DNA of 64,000 nucleotides from Aphrocallistes beatrix (taxonomy: Eukaryota > Porifera > Hexactinellida > Sceptrulophora > Aphrocallistidae): NCBI GenBank assembly GCA_963281255.1, contig OY725488.1:5801524-5865523 (forward strand). Direction: 5' to 3'. Made by a program: the position numbers and the translations under genes. A model generated the notes under the pieces. The model did not search any database. It saw only the letters and a list, made by a program, of their open reading frames with translations, and was not told where the DNA came from. Every line of letters starts with the position of its first letter. Position 1 is the stretch's first letter. Of the stretch, positions 11,220 to 22,406 are shown piece after piece.

Positions 11220-11864
11220 TTATTTGTATTTTTGCAAAGTATATTCCACTGATGAATTTATGCAAAAATATTGATCGACAAAAAGTAAGTGCAGCTGCAG
11301 AAGAACAACAATTATATAAAGATGTGATAAATCATTTTGAAATACGTTAATACATAATTAATTTTCCATATTCTAACCTAAAATAGTAGTTAATGGTCAT
11401 TTGTATCGACTTACACTTCGACACCCTTCAGTCTTAATTATTTAGGTACAATGCTAAGAAGTCGTATTCACTTGCAACATGAATTCTAAGCATTATTCTT
11501 TAGGTTAAACAGTTCTCTCTAATAACATATTATTGGATTACAGTAAGAATATATTAATATTTTCACACTTTTACTGAAGGTGGTTTATCAAAATGCAATT
11601 TCAACGGTTAATATATGGTATCTCAATATATGTGTATATATAATCCGATTCTCGTACAGAGAAAGCTATTTGGATTTTCTATGACTATAATAAATAGTGT
11701 TCAATCTTACACTTCTTGTGAGTAATTTAACGGCACGAATTGTATTATCAATCTGAATACCGATAGTTTTGTAGAATAACAAGATTAGGAAGATTGTGGT
11801 GAAAAGTCGATGAATCGCAATCGCTCATCAAAGGTGTGAATAGTACAAGTATATTCCTAAAATG
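11220..11864. other. Intergenic, nothing recognised
   Basis: AT-rich downstream region of the actin paralog. No repeat, RNA gene or coding frame that I can support. Confidence 0.5.
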
Positions 11865-12135
11865 GAAGAGATTCTCAATCTTAATCATGTTGCCGTCTTG
11901 TCTCAATTTTGTCCCAAAGTTCCAATCTTATTTCTGTAATAATCTTGTCCAAATCTAAATCCTGTCGCAGTCTTGTCCCAAAGTTGTTCATGATGTCCTA
12001 AAGTTATCTCATTCTTAATCATGTCGCAATGTTATCCCAATGTTATCCCAAAGTAGTCTCAATTTTAAACTCGTGATTTTGTCCCAAAGTTTTCCCAATC
12101 TTAATCCTGTCGTAGTCTTGTCCCGAAGTTTTTTG
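11865..12135. repeat. Imperfect tandem repeat (CTTGTCCCAAAGTT type)
   Basis: About 270 bases of irregular repeats built from CAATCTTAATC(A/C)TGTCG(C/T)AGTCTTGTCCCAAAGT-like pieces of varying length. There are about six to eight degenerate units. The frame is closed; this is a minisatellite. Confidence 0.7.
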
Positions 12136-12199
12136 TCTGTTTGATCGAATTGATTGAAGAACTGGCTATTCGTAGGAATAAGATTGGTTTGTAGTTGTC

Positions 12200-12545
12200 A
12201 AATAATATGTCTAGGATTCGATTAGTCATCATATCATTGCACAACAGGTAATTTTAAGCACGATTTTGGCGATTTCCTAAGCTGTTTTAAGCCTACTTCT
12301 AAATAATATTAATGTATGACTTTTGTTAAAACCAAGCTTAGTACTAGTTGATTTGAAAAATTCGAATTTTTCAATGTAATGTTGTTACATTCCTGCGTTG
12401 CTACGGTAAATTATTTTGGTCAATTTGGGCCATATCCTGCAAACTGTAATTACTAGGTATTCAAATTTGATCGCATTTGACAGGCAATAGGCTATTTCCT
12501 ATTATGTAATAATACAATTTGAACTTCTAAATTCACATATAGAAT
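12200..12545 (+). repeat. Solo arm of the 1.7-kb foldback family
   Basis: Clearly similar to the left arm of the element at 1685-3409 (shared GATTAGTCATCATATCATTG, GTTACATTCCTGCGTTGCTA, TGAACTTCTAAATTCA). Only one arm is present. The remainder, 12546-12800, holds short CCAAACTAGTCGAGGA duplications and GGGAATACCC-type sequence. Confidence 0.75.
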
Positions 12546-12804
12546 TATGCAGCAAGGTTACTATTCGATCTATGATAACCTAGTTCTTGGACCAAACTAG
12601 TCGAGGAACTTAGCTCTTGAAACAAACTAGTCGAGGATCGTTAAGCATTTGTCACTAGGGGGTTTGACCATCAAAATTGGAGCGCCTCCCTACTTCTTTT
12701 TTTAGCGAAACACAGGGTTGCTTTGCTAAAAAATGTAGAAATGGGAATCTGTAGGTATTCCCATATAAGATGGGAATTACTTTAAGCCTATGGGTATTCC
12801 CACA

Positions 12805-13250
12805 TGTGGGTATCGAAAGTATTCGTACACCCAATATTTTCCGTTAAAATAATATAAATACAAATCTTTTTATTAGCTCAAGAAAGTTTTATCATGACCA
12901 GAAACACTAAATTTTCGTTGTTTGCACATTACAATTACTCACCCTATATGCTTTCGATTTTATTCTACATCAAAGTTAAATATTTCAACATTTGTTACCT
13001 GTGCCACATGTCACGAATCACCAATATTATACGTATATGATGGCGTTAGTGGCTGATTTTGATAATATTCAACCTTTATGGAGTTATGGAGTTGAAATAT
13101 TAGAAAGAAGTGGTTTGAATGTGGAGAAAACGAATTTGAAGCCTAATTTAGTGTATCTCTTCCAGATTAAATATTATTCCGTCCATAGAAAGATCAGTGT
13201 GATAACATTTGAATGGAGAATATTGGGATGTACGAATATTTGCTCACTTA
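12805..13250. repeat. Decayed TIR element related to the one at 60210-60650
   Basis: The left edge (ATTCGTACACCCAATATTTT) and right edge (GGATGTACGAATATTTGC) are approximate inverted repeats. Internal sequence (TTTGAATGTGGAGAA, then AATTTAGTGTATCTCTTCC) recurs near 60510-60570. The small open frame in it is not supported as a gene. 13251-13616 is plain AT-rich sequence downstream of the formin. Confidence 0.5.
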
Positions 13251-13616
13251 GGATATAAAACTGGATAGATCCTGTTTCCCCTATTCTAAGCAAACTGTTA
13301 TATTTCGCCGAATTGTGGATCTCAGATTTCTAGAAGCTATCTAAACCGTTAAGCTCTAGGATACATAGTGCGTAGTTCATTGTAAGAAACAGATATTAGT
13401 AGTATAAAATTCCAAATTACCAATGAATAGATCTCACAAATGTATGAATAATGAGCTAACAGACATAAGAAACATAATCAAATCTATCTAAACCAATTAA
13501 AATTAAATAAAACAACTTAAATACTAAAAATATATATATATGAACAACATCATGAACAAAACGAGTAGAACATAATCCTTGCTGCGTACAGCCCTGATGT
13601 GTATCACCGATAGACA

Positions 13617-16600
13617 TCAGGACTGAGCTTGTTTGAAGTCATTAAGTAGATCTTCCGCGTGTTTTTGAGAAGGGCATTTTATTCTCATTCTCTTGTCCTT
13701 GTCGTTCACTTTACATTTTATTTCTATCACAGTATCATCTTGTTTATCTCGGAATATCTGTGTTTCCTTTCCCAAATACACTTTATCCTCATCCTCGTTC
13801 TTACTCGAGAGGCATCTCAGCTGTTTGTCACTCAAAATAAATTTTTTAGCTTTCCATTCCGTTTTGAAACGAGATTTCTTTTCTATCTGTAAGCTGTCAT
13901 ATTCTTTCTTGATAGGAGCTCGAGTCTTCGTCCAATCCATTTTACAGGCTCCTTCCTGCAGGTTGCTTCCTGCACCTTCTTTTTTAGTTGATGGATTATT
14001 TTTGAGGTTTTTCTCATTACTACTCGTAGTGGGGGAAGGGGATTGGGTCTGCGCCAATGTAGATTTAGTGCCTGTTGGTTTGCCACCTTTTTCAGATTTA
14101 CCTTTGGCTACTGTATTACTTGAACCAGCATTATTAATTGTGTTTTTGCGTGCTTTCTCTTCTTTCACTTTTTCCATTTCTCTTTTCTTTATCATTTCCG
14201 TTGACACCCTCTTAAAATCGCGAACAAAATCATTTATGTACCCCATAAACTCGTCTGATTCAGCATCCTCAGTTTCACCGAATTTAGCAAGCACTTCCGC
14301 GTAAACATTTCTTAATTCATTGTGAGTGGCTATCAACTCTTTATATTTGGCATCGTAAATTTCCAGAAAGCTACTCACACTTTTAATTAATTCGCTATAC
14401 TTCTTAGCATCTGGACTCTCTGCGATCATTTCCCGAATCTTCTTTATTTTGTTGAGTTGTTTTTTCATCAAGTCGATTTCAGCCAGAACTCCCTCAACCG
14501 AAGCATCAGTTGCCTTGTTCACCGTTAACAAGCTCTTGTGGAAGTCGAGCAATTCCCCCTGCTTATCCATGATATGTTGTATGATGAAATGTAAGAGACT
14601 GAATTTGGAATCGACACCTTTGTAACTAACAAGTTTGGAGAGAAGAGAAAGATGAAACCCGCCTGCATTTCCGCGCATACTCCCTGAGTTGATGTGATTT
14701 CCGACCATTAGAACCAGCGCCAGAATCTTCTCTAACTTCTCATCGTTTTTCAATTCTTCGCAAGCCTTTTGCAGCACCCCAATGGGCTCCAGTAACAGTG
14801 TGTAGTTTTCTGGTATCTCTCGAATTAGCAACAGAACCTCTACTCTCTCTTTGTAATATTGGATGTGACAGACGGTATGGATGAATCTGTCCGCCTTCTC
14901 CATATCCTCTGGTTTAACCTTGACCGCTTTGAACAGGTCGTTATCCTGTTCGGTAGGGTAGCGGCTCAAGTCTTCCAGTTCCTCCAACTGGAGATAGAAC
15001 TTCCCATCTTCTACTTTCTCACCGTTTTCGGTCGTACTCTCCACTGCATTATTCAAAAATTCATCCAAATCCTCAATATTGAATCTCGATTTTTTAAGGA
15101 AGATATCAATTCCCATTGCACGCTTGTCATCAAGAAGCAACTCTTTTTTCGGTTTCTCTATCGTCTTTATTTGCTTGATTTTTTGACCCTTCTTTTCATC
15201 CTTGAAACAATGCTCAAGTTCGTCTAGGTCCAAATCAATGCCTTCCATTGCCTTGGCCCAAATGCTATTAATCTTCACATGTTGAGCTCCTATCTTATTC
15301 CAGATAAGAGGTTTCATGTCCACTTTCTTGACACTTGCTTCAAGACCCCTCCCGCCAATAAGGCTATCAACTCCCAGCTTCTTAGCTACTTCGGGGAGAT
15401 TCGGCGGAGGGTATGGAATGTCGGGTATTCCTAGTACAACTGTCTTGATGATTTTAATCGCTTCGGGCATGTTCGGGGGACATTTTGGGATCTTGGGGTT
15501 TCCTGTAGGGCAATTTTCAATCGAAAGGTGATAGTCTATTGCTTCTTGCATATTAGGCGGGGGTCCTGGAATATTTTTCAGCAATGAAGTGTCTATGGGT
15601 ACTCCTTCAGACTTTGGAACTAAAGTTTGTGTTGGAGATAGTGAAAAAACTTCTAAAGATTTTGTTGGAGATTTGATCGGGGAATGTGGAGACTTGATTG
15701 GGGAATGTGGAGACTTGATCGGGGAACCTGGATGGGATTTAACAGGAGATCTAGGACCTACTTTTTCAACCTGGTTGTTATCCGTCTCGACATCACCTGC
15801 GGGTCGGTTCGTGAGGCTAGAAAGGTCGAGCTTTAGCTGAGCTATCGTTGTTTTCTCAGTTAGATCGACACTACTTTCCTCCAAATCACCCTCAATGTCT
15901 CCCGGACCTACATCATCTGGGTCTGCAGGTACACTGCTAGGAGGAGAGTGAGCCATTGTTAACTGACTCTCACTCTTCTTTGGACTGATCGGAGTCCCCG
16001 GAGCAGACATTGAGGAGACTGAGCCTATCCTGTTGATAGGCTGGAATGGAAGATCGTCGTCTGGGTTACCTCGTATCTGGTCTTCCATGAATTTACAAAT
16101 GTGTAACATGTTCTCTGAAACCTTCTTAACTTTTTCATTTGGAAATTCTTCTGAGAGCAGCAACAGGAAATTTATTTGCCTCTTTAACTGAGTGAGAAAT
16201 ATCGCAATGTTTGGTTCTTCCAGCTCCACAGATGGAATAGGCTCTCTTATTCCCCTTTCCTTAATTTTTGGTCTAGTGAAAACTCGAGATATTCTCCGTT
16301 TCTGTTTATCAAATTCAGTTGGACTCTTGTGTCGCTTTATATCCGAGATTGTTTTAGTCGGGCTAACTCGAGGCTGTACTGTGCATAATGACATCATTAT
16401 TTCCTTTTCGTTCGTCCCCTTGACTGCTAATTCTAAAGCATGGATCCACTCTCTCAATTCGCTTTCAACATCATTGGGGCCTTTGTGGACACGGAAATTG
16501 TAGCTGCGATCAGTGCTATTCTGGTCTCGCTTGGGGCGCAACTTAATCTCAAATCCATCGCTATACGTTTCAATTTGTACAGTGTGGTCTAGAGTGAGAA

Positions 16601-17477
16601 TGTTCAACGGTTGCCTTGTTTTGGGGACTTTGTAATAAGACAGCTGTCCTGGTTTGATTTCGACATAACGCATTGGCCACGAAAAAGCACCTTTTCCATG
16701 GCCTTGTTTTTCTAATTCTCCTTCTTTGAGTACTTGCTTAAAAACGGGAACCCTCAGGGACTGTTCTAGGTTTATCTTGGGGCCCTCTCTGTTATGTCTC
16801 TCTGATCGCTGTAAGGAACCCACTGTATCTAGTTCTGTTTCCACTTCGGATCGATTATTCTCTTCGAGTTGGGATTGATTTTTCTCATCTTCTGCTGATC
16901 TCCGTTGCTGTTCAAACCTCTCTAGCACCTCAAGAATAGCGTTCTTTTCTTCCAATCCCTCCGCTTCGAATTCCATCAAGTCGAGGCTGGCTGTCCTGAG
17001 AATGAAGTTGTTGTCTTCATCCGCTTCGTAGCTCTTCACATCTTCATCATACCGAATCTTAATCTTGCATTTTCCGCGAACATACAGATTTATGCCTTTA
17101 CTCTTGAGATCGAACTTGAGTGTGTATTTGTGACTGATGTTTTTTAGCTTGACTTGATATGAAACGTCTGTTAGGTCGTCGGGGGCCATGTCAGGTTTTT
17201 TGAACGCTGGAAGTGATTGTGACAGCTCGGAGAATCTTACCATGGCTGAAGCCTGGTCAATTTGACCCCTTTTCACAAGAGAGCCGAAGTGGATAGCCAG
17301 GTCGTTCTGAGTCATGGACCTGAGAATCCCATCATCGATTTCAGACAATCTTTTAGGAGTTGTGGTCATAGTGACACTAGTAGTAGACATGGGAGAGGAG
17401 ATCATGGTGGGTTCTTTTGTTCTAGTTATCTTATTATTACTCGTGAATGTTCGCAATCTTGACAGTCCCGTAGTCAT
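13617..17477 (-). CDS. PH-domain-containing formin (FH2 actin nucleator)
   Basis: Single-exon gene, 1286 residues; formins nucleate and processively elongate unbranched actin filaments. Visible order: Ser/Thr-rich N-terminus; a small alpha/beta module at about 105-190 that could be PH-like; a clear PH domain at about 250-352 (GELEKQGHGKG, WPMRYVEI, REWIHALELA); a Ser-Pro-rich linker with three tandem SPIKSPH-type repeats near residues 600-625; a minimal FH1 of short proline clusters (GPPPN, PPNMPE, PYPPPN); FH2 from about 721 (MKPLIWNKI) to about 1105, including the GNHINSGSMRGNAGGF signature near 926 and the KFGE/MGYINDF end; a Lys-rich stretch; and a C-terminal ~100-residue beta-rich module. 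PH plus FH2 matches the PH-containing formin class (PHCF) described in invertebrates, not DIA, FMNL or DAAM. No DAD motif is obvious. The Ser-Pro repeats suggest proline-directed kinase control. Confidence 0.94.
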   Translation of the reverse strand: MTTGLSRLRTFTSNNKITRTKEPTMISSPMSTTSVTMTTTPKRLSEIDDGILRSMTQNDLAIHFGSLVKRGQIDQASAMVRFSELSQSLPAFKKPDMAPDDLTDVSYQVKLKNISHKYTLKFDLKSKGINLYVRGKCKIKIRYDEDVKSYEADEDNNFILRTASLDLMEFEAEGLEEKNAILEVLERFEQQRRSAEDEKNQSQLEENNRSEVETELDTVGSLQRSERHNREGPKINLEQSLRVPVFKQVLKEGELEKQGHGKGAFSWPMRYVEIKPGQLSYYKVPKTRQPLNILTLDHTVQIETYSDGFEIKLRPKRDQNSTDRSYNFRVHKGPNDVESELREWIHALELAVKGTNEKEIMMSLCTVQPRVSPTKTISDIKRHKSPTEFDKQKRRISRVFTRPKIKERGIREPIPSVELEEPNIAIFLTQLKRQINFLLLLSEEFPNEKVKKVSENMLHICKFMEDQIRGNPDDDLPFQPINRIGSVSSMSAPGTPISPKKSESQLTMAHSPPSSVPADPDDVGPGDIEGDLEESSVDLTEKTTIAQLKLDLSSLTNRPAGDVETDNNQVEKVGPRSPVKSHPGSPIKSPHSPIKSPHSPIKSPTKSLEVFSLSPTQTLVPKSEGVPIDTSLLKNIPGPPPNMQEAIDYHLSIENCPTGNPKIPKCPPNMPEAIKIIKTVVLGIPDIPYPPPNLPEVAKKLGVDSLIGGRGLEASVKKVDMKPLIWNKIGAQHVKINSIWAKAMEGIDLDLDELEHCFKDEKKGQKIKQIKTIEKPKKELLLDDKRAMGIDIFLKKSRFNIEDLDEFLNNAVESTTENGEKVEDGKFYLQLEELEDLSRYPTEQDNDLFKAVKVKPEDMEKADRFIHTVCHIQYYKERVEVLLLIREIPENYTLLLEPIGVLQKACEELKNDEKLEKILALVLMVGNHINSGSMRGNAGGFHLSLLSKLVSYKGVDSKFSLLHFIIQHIMDKQGELLDFHKSLLTVNKATDASVEGVLAEIDLMKKQLNKIKKIREMIAESPDAKKYSELIKSVSSFLEIYDAKYKELIATHNELRNVYAEVLAKFGETEDAESDEFMGYINDFVRDFKRVSTEMIKKREMEKVKEEKARKNTINNAGSSNTVAKGKSEKGGKPTGTKSTLAQTQSPSPTTSSNEKNLKNNPSTKKEGAGSNLQEGACKMDWTKTRAPIKKEYDSLQIEKKSRFKTEWKAKKFILSDKQLRCLSSKNEDEDKVYLGKETQIFRDKQDDTVIEIKCKVNDKDKRMRIKCPSQKHAEDLLNDFKQAQS

Positions 17478-17931
17478 GTTTGATTCGTTTTTACTTCAAT
17501 TCTGGTATTAATGCTTGATCTTATAAACTAAAGTCTCGGATGGATTAGCTTCTTTATACCAGATTCAGTCTCTGCTTGCAAGCACATATTCCTACCACTG
17601 CAATTGATATCTACTCGATTCTAAGACTATTGTGCGAGATTATTTTACAGCTCTATTTCGCTGGTTGCAGTAATCCACGCAAATCTTATGTATAATATTT
17701 AATTTGTGGTTATTTTGCTTACATCAATTTCTTAAATACTATTCTTGATTGCATCATATTTATCAAATTCCCATTGTTTTCTAGATTTACATTAAATAAT
17801 ATTAGAAGTTAAGCTACGCAATCATTAGTTACATAATACAACCATGCTATTATATAATGTTATGTGGACTCTTTGATTACTCTATTAATATGACATCATA
17901 TCCATATGAATGATATTTGGTGGAAGCAGTT
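17478..17931. other. Spacer upstream of formin, nothing recognised
   Basis: AT-rich 450 bases between the formin start and the last recognised exon of the PDZ scaffold, both on the minus strand. It should hold the formin promoter. No coding exon is convincing here. Confidence 0.5.
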
Positions 17932-20900
17932 TCAACTTACAGAAGCAATAACTTCCTCGAAGTTACTGATAGACCTTCGGATCTCGCTATCCTTCATCAC
18001 ATCTGCGATCAGACCTGGATATGCACTTTGTTCGTCATCTCTAGTATCGCCTTCCTAAATTTTGGAGATGATAAGTAGCATATGCTCCACAGTGCAAGTC
18101 CAGTTATCTAAATAGCTGTAACGCTGTCAACTTAATGCTATCTTACAACCAGTTATACGTTTTTCGATTATCCGAACGCATCTGTCATGTCCATTGACTG
18201 CTAACACTGATTAGAAATATTCGAGGTTCACTCTGTTATATGTTAGAGCAAATAATTATAAAATCAATCCTTCTTTAAACAGGTCCTTTAACGCAGTAAA
18301 AGTAGATAATTATGGAAATGCACGAACTCACCGTTTCATTATTCGATTTGAAATCCATGGAGGTCATGCCAGGAAGCGCCATAGTAGGTCCATACCCCTC
18401 AATTACTTGTGCTAGATGACATTTCAAGTATTTAATAAGAGAATCTAACATGAAACCAACTCTGAACGAAAATTTAAATTTTTCATCTTAGCTATATAAA
18501 ACTCCAATACATATACTCTAGGGTCCGAATACTCCCGGACTCCAAGAGTAATATGCTACTGGTAATAAATTAATTTATATATACCAAAAACAGGTGCAGC
18601 AAATGGACCTTCACCGAAGAAATCTTCATATTCTCTAGGTCCCTCAAAGCTTCCAGAAGGATCTCTTTCCCTGAGAATGAACTGTCCACCTGTACTCTCT
18701 CTCCAATCCCTCAAAGCGTCCTCATTCCCAGATTGGTTACTCTGCTACAACAGAATCCACATTTTAATTAGTTTATGCTATAACTAGCTGCACGTAATAC
18801 GTATGACCCCGGCGCTTTTACTAATCTGCATTTCTATTGAAAATAATAATTCTTAAATGAGCGAATCTATTGTGCATATATTGGTCATCATTAATAACCC
18901 AACTCAGTATCCAGAATTGATAGAATATCTTAACGAACTCTCAGCTAATTAAATGTCGTAGAATTTAAGTGACGTCCAACATACGTAGCTATCGCGGTTA
19001 CGGAACATGACATCTCCCGGTTTGATCTTCATGATGAAACTCTCTTGCTTTCTCAAGAAGTGGACCGCTTCCGCTTGGGTCAGGTTAGAAAAGCTTTTCC
19101 CATTTACTTCAATCAACTCGTCACCAACCTAAGGAACATCAATTTAAAAAATTTGTGGCAGATGAATACCAATGGATTATGTGAGCAGACATTCCTTATT
19201 TTGTAAGTTAAAGGCTCCTAGTTTAGAAGTATTCACTAGAAAGAGTCGCTAGCCATACAGCCAGTGGTCCAGAATGTGTGATCGTTGTACAGAGTAGTAC
19301 CACTGTAAATGAATCAAAACGATGAAAATAAGAGAAAGCTTCCTTTGACGATTATGACACTTCATAGGCGTAGCAGCAGGACCACTTTTTCAGTCCAGTA
19401 TTGCTTGCATTTCAACGACCGGATCACTTTGGCCGGCGTGCTACGACCCTAACCTGTTTATTTGAGCAGAATACGACTAAAGTAACTACACTCATACAAC
19501 GAGATACTTGCATTAATACATTTCAAACAAAGTAGTGCCAATCATGGAATGGGGCAGACATTTTAGATACAAAATTTGTTCAATGGAATTAAATAAAAAT
19601 CCTAAATTTTGAATTTTTGTGCGTAAGACAGTGTAGTGATGAATTTACCTGAGACCAGTTAACCAGTATTAATCGTTCTGTCTGTGTAAGTATGGACATT
19701 CGAATTAATGTTAAAATATACTCTGGGCGACTAAATAGCTGGATAACTTCAATTGTTTTACCATTAATGCAAAGACACCAGCATTTCTGGTAAAAGGTGG
19801 GTTACAGTATACATTTCATATTAAGCGCAGCCGTATCCGGAGCTTTTCACTTAGAAGGAATACATAAGTTCACTAGAATTCACTCAATGCTCAATGAAAG
19901 TTGTAAAAATAAAAAAATAAATCCAACATCATCACGATTTCATCATATGGCACCGCATACAATACAATATTGTGTACACTCGCTGATACATGTGTGTAAT
20001 GACTAGACTACATTCTCGTTGTATCAAGTGATAATCAACAGGTATTATTCCGCTTATATCCACCTACCTGTAACCCTAACTCTTCTGCTTTAGAATTTGG
20101 TGTTATTTTATAGATGAATATCCCCATGTTGTGCTGAGCTCCTCCTAATAGGATATAACATTTAATTCAATTAATAATTAGGTGTGATGTTATAGTACCT
20201 GCTCGTATACTCGTACAGTGAATAAGTATAAAGCCAAAGTGCGGTATTCACCACTTTATTCAACTGTGAATCCCAGCCTAGGCGTAACAACATCACTAAA
20301 ACTGAACCTCAGGACTAAAGCTGCAAACAGCAAAGAAAAGGAACTAGTCCTACGAGGGGAGTTCAACAAGTTCTTAGCCTACCAGACTTCTCTTTATTAT
20401 TGATGAATGAAATTAAGCATAGTTGTTTGTCAACATGTACACAACTAATTTTCAGCTTCAAACTATTCTTATCTATTTTTTTTTCCTTTCTAATTTATCA
20501 ATTTATAATACATCTCTTCATTTTTTTTTTTTCGCCGATGGACATCCACCAAAGGCTAGTTAACGTTTACGGTGACTCAGCTCCCTCCTATGCAATTTGG
20601 CAAATTTCCAAATTTCTTATATCAATAGCTTTTTAAAAATTTGGAAATTTGGCAGTGACGAAGAGTTGGTCGAAGCTGTAAATAGGTTTTTTGACAAGCA
20701 ACCTAAGACCTTTTTCCATAGTGGATTTGAAACCTGGATCAAACGTTGGGAGAAGTGCATTGATGTTCTAGGCGATTATATTGAAAAATAACATTCTTGA
20801 AGCAACATTCTTGAATGAACCTCTATTATTATAGCATCGTTTAAATGACCTCTACATTCATACCGTCTCTCTTAATATATGACAAAATCGTTCAATTTAA

Positions 20901-22406
20901 TTTATAACATTTTAAAATCAAACTGAAACATAGGAACAAACCTTTAATACTGCATCCCATACTTTCGCCATCTAATTTGCAATGTACCGTCCTTATGCCA
21001 GTCTGGAAGGGAGAAGTGCCTCTCTCTTGTGGTCGCGAGATAACAGCAGGCTCCATATCTGTAGCATAGGTCCAGGTGACAGCGTTTCTTCTGATCTCTG
21101 GAATCATTCCTATGCAAACGCAATTGATAAAGAAAACTTTGAAACTGACCTTACCGAATTTGGCATAAGGTTGACGTTAACCAGAGTTTGGATTAATTTC
21201 AAAAACAATAGCTCAGTGTATGTTCTAATACTATTATTAGAGCGATTAACTTGAAGAATTGATTGAGAATATTATAATGATATCTTCATCAATAATAGAT
21301 TACTATAACTAGCTCACGTTGACACATTGATTAAGAATACATAATGATCACATCACCAGATAATTAAATAACAGGTTTGAAGGTGGTATTACAATCAAAT
21401 AATTCGAATAAAATTTTAAATTAATTAGTGAGAAATTAAATCATTTTAAATTTTATCTCAATTAATAGTTGGGAATGATTCATCAGTGGAATTCCGCATA
21501 TTTATATTGAGTCATACAGTGAAACCTCCGATAGTGAACATCTATGTTTAGTGAACACCTTATTTCGAATACAACCTATATATATATCGATTAAGGAAAA
21601 TGAACCTCTGGTTAATGAACACCTCGATATAGTGAACAAAAACTGTGTTCAATATAGAGAGGTTTGACTGCACTTCAATACTAAACTTCCTAAAACATTC
21701 TATATAATATGTGTATGCCTTTTGGAAAAGCAAAGCTTGTACCAAGCACGCAATTAAATGATGTATCGCATATGCAGGAGCCTAGGAGGTTACCTATATC
21801 TTTGCAAGTCATAATGTATGCTCGCTTGAGGGTGAGCAGTGAGACTGCTTCTTCATGAGTTGATTCTCTGAGGGGGAAAGCGTTTATTTTCAGTATCTGA
21901 TAGCCTGGCTTGAGACCAGATTTATATGCTCTCGAGGCAGGCAGAACATTGGTGATGAAGATACCTAAAAAAGATAGGTGAGCAGCACACTATTGCGGGT
22001 GCTGCTTCATACAGTATACTCGTAGTATACAAGATGGAGTTCAGACTGTTATACCTAACTGATGCTCTCTTCCTCCTCTTACTGTGAATCCTAACGGCTC
22101 AGTCCCGGTTCTACGGATACGGATTATTTTGACTGTGAATGTTGGAACTTTAGGGATGAGTGTTCTGTACTCAGTCCTGAGCCTCCCGGGGATGAGGGGG
22201 TAGAGTGTGACGTACACGGTGAGACTCTGGGGTGTGACTAAAGCTCGTTTCAAAGAATCAACCAAATCTTCAACTAGCATAGTTGATTGAAACACTTTTA
22301 GTGATCGCATTATGTCGGCCCTGTCACCCTCATCCTCCAGGCAAAGCAACGACTCTTTGAAGGCTAATATAAACTTCTTTCTTTCTTCCATTCGCTTATC
22401 TGCCAT
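17932..22406 (-). CDS. Harmonin/whirlin-like PDZ scaffold, eight exons
   Basis: I read eight exons with GT-AG borders and matching phases: 22406-22055, 21964-21794, 21109-20942, 20144-20068, 19128-18985, 18744-18585, 18411-18332, 18054-17941. Together they encode 422 residues. Exon 1 encodes a harmonin-homology helical domain (residues about 5-80; LVEDLVDSLKRAL, LYPLIPGRLRTEY) and the start of PDZ1 (EPLGFTVRGG). Exon 2 completes PDZ1 (LKPGYQILKIN, STHEEAVSLL). Exons 3-5 encode PDZ2 (ESMGCSIKGG, GIFIYKITPNSKAEELGL, VGDELIEVNG). Exons 6-8 encode an acidic, probably disordered region. This order is that of USH1C/whirlin scaffolds that organise actin-based protrusions. After exon 8 the frame either stops at once (Val-Ser-stop at 17932) or splices at GTAAGT to a distal exon such as 8536-8654. 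Confidence 0.88.
20538..20791 (+). pseudogene. Mariner transposase relic with internal deletion
   Basis: It lies in intron 3 of the PDZ scaffold, opposite strand. A mariner N-terminal HTH start (MDIHQRLVNVYGDSAPSYA) is followed within about 40 bases by the mariner C-terminus (FFDKQPKTFFHSGFETWIKR, then GDYIEK and a stop), in another frame. The whole catalytic centre is missing. An AT-rich palindrome (CAAATTTCCAAATTTCTTAT and its near complement) sits at the junction. It is dead. Confidence 0.8.
21517..21670. mobile_element. Small pogo-like MITE in intron 2
   Basis: The ends CAGTGAAACCTCCGATAGTG and its near complement (GAGAGGTTTGACTG) enclose repeated GTGAACA motifs. TA is on the left; the right flank has mutated to CA. 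It lies inside intron 2 of the PDZ scaffold. Confidence 0.7.

Noticed and set aside
13693-14304. Plus-strand open frame of 203 residues opposite the formin C-terminus.
   Set aside because: Antisense shadow; rich in Phe/Leu/Ser because it complements Lys/Glu codons.
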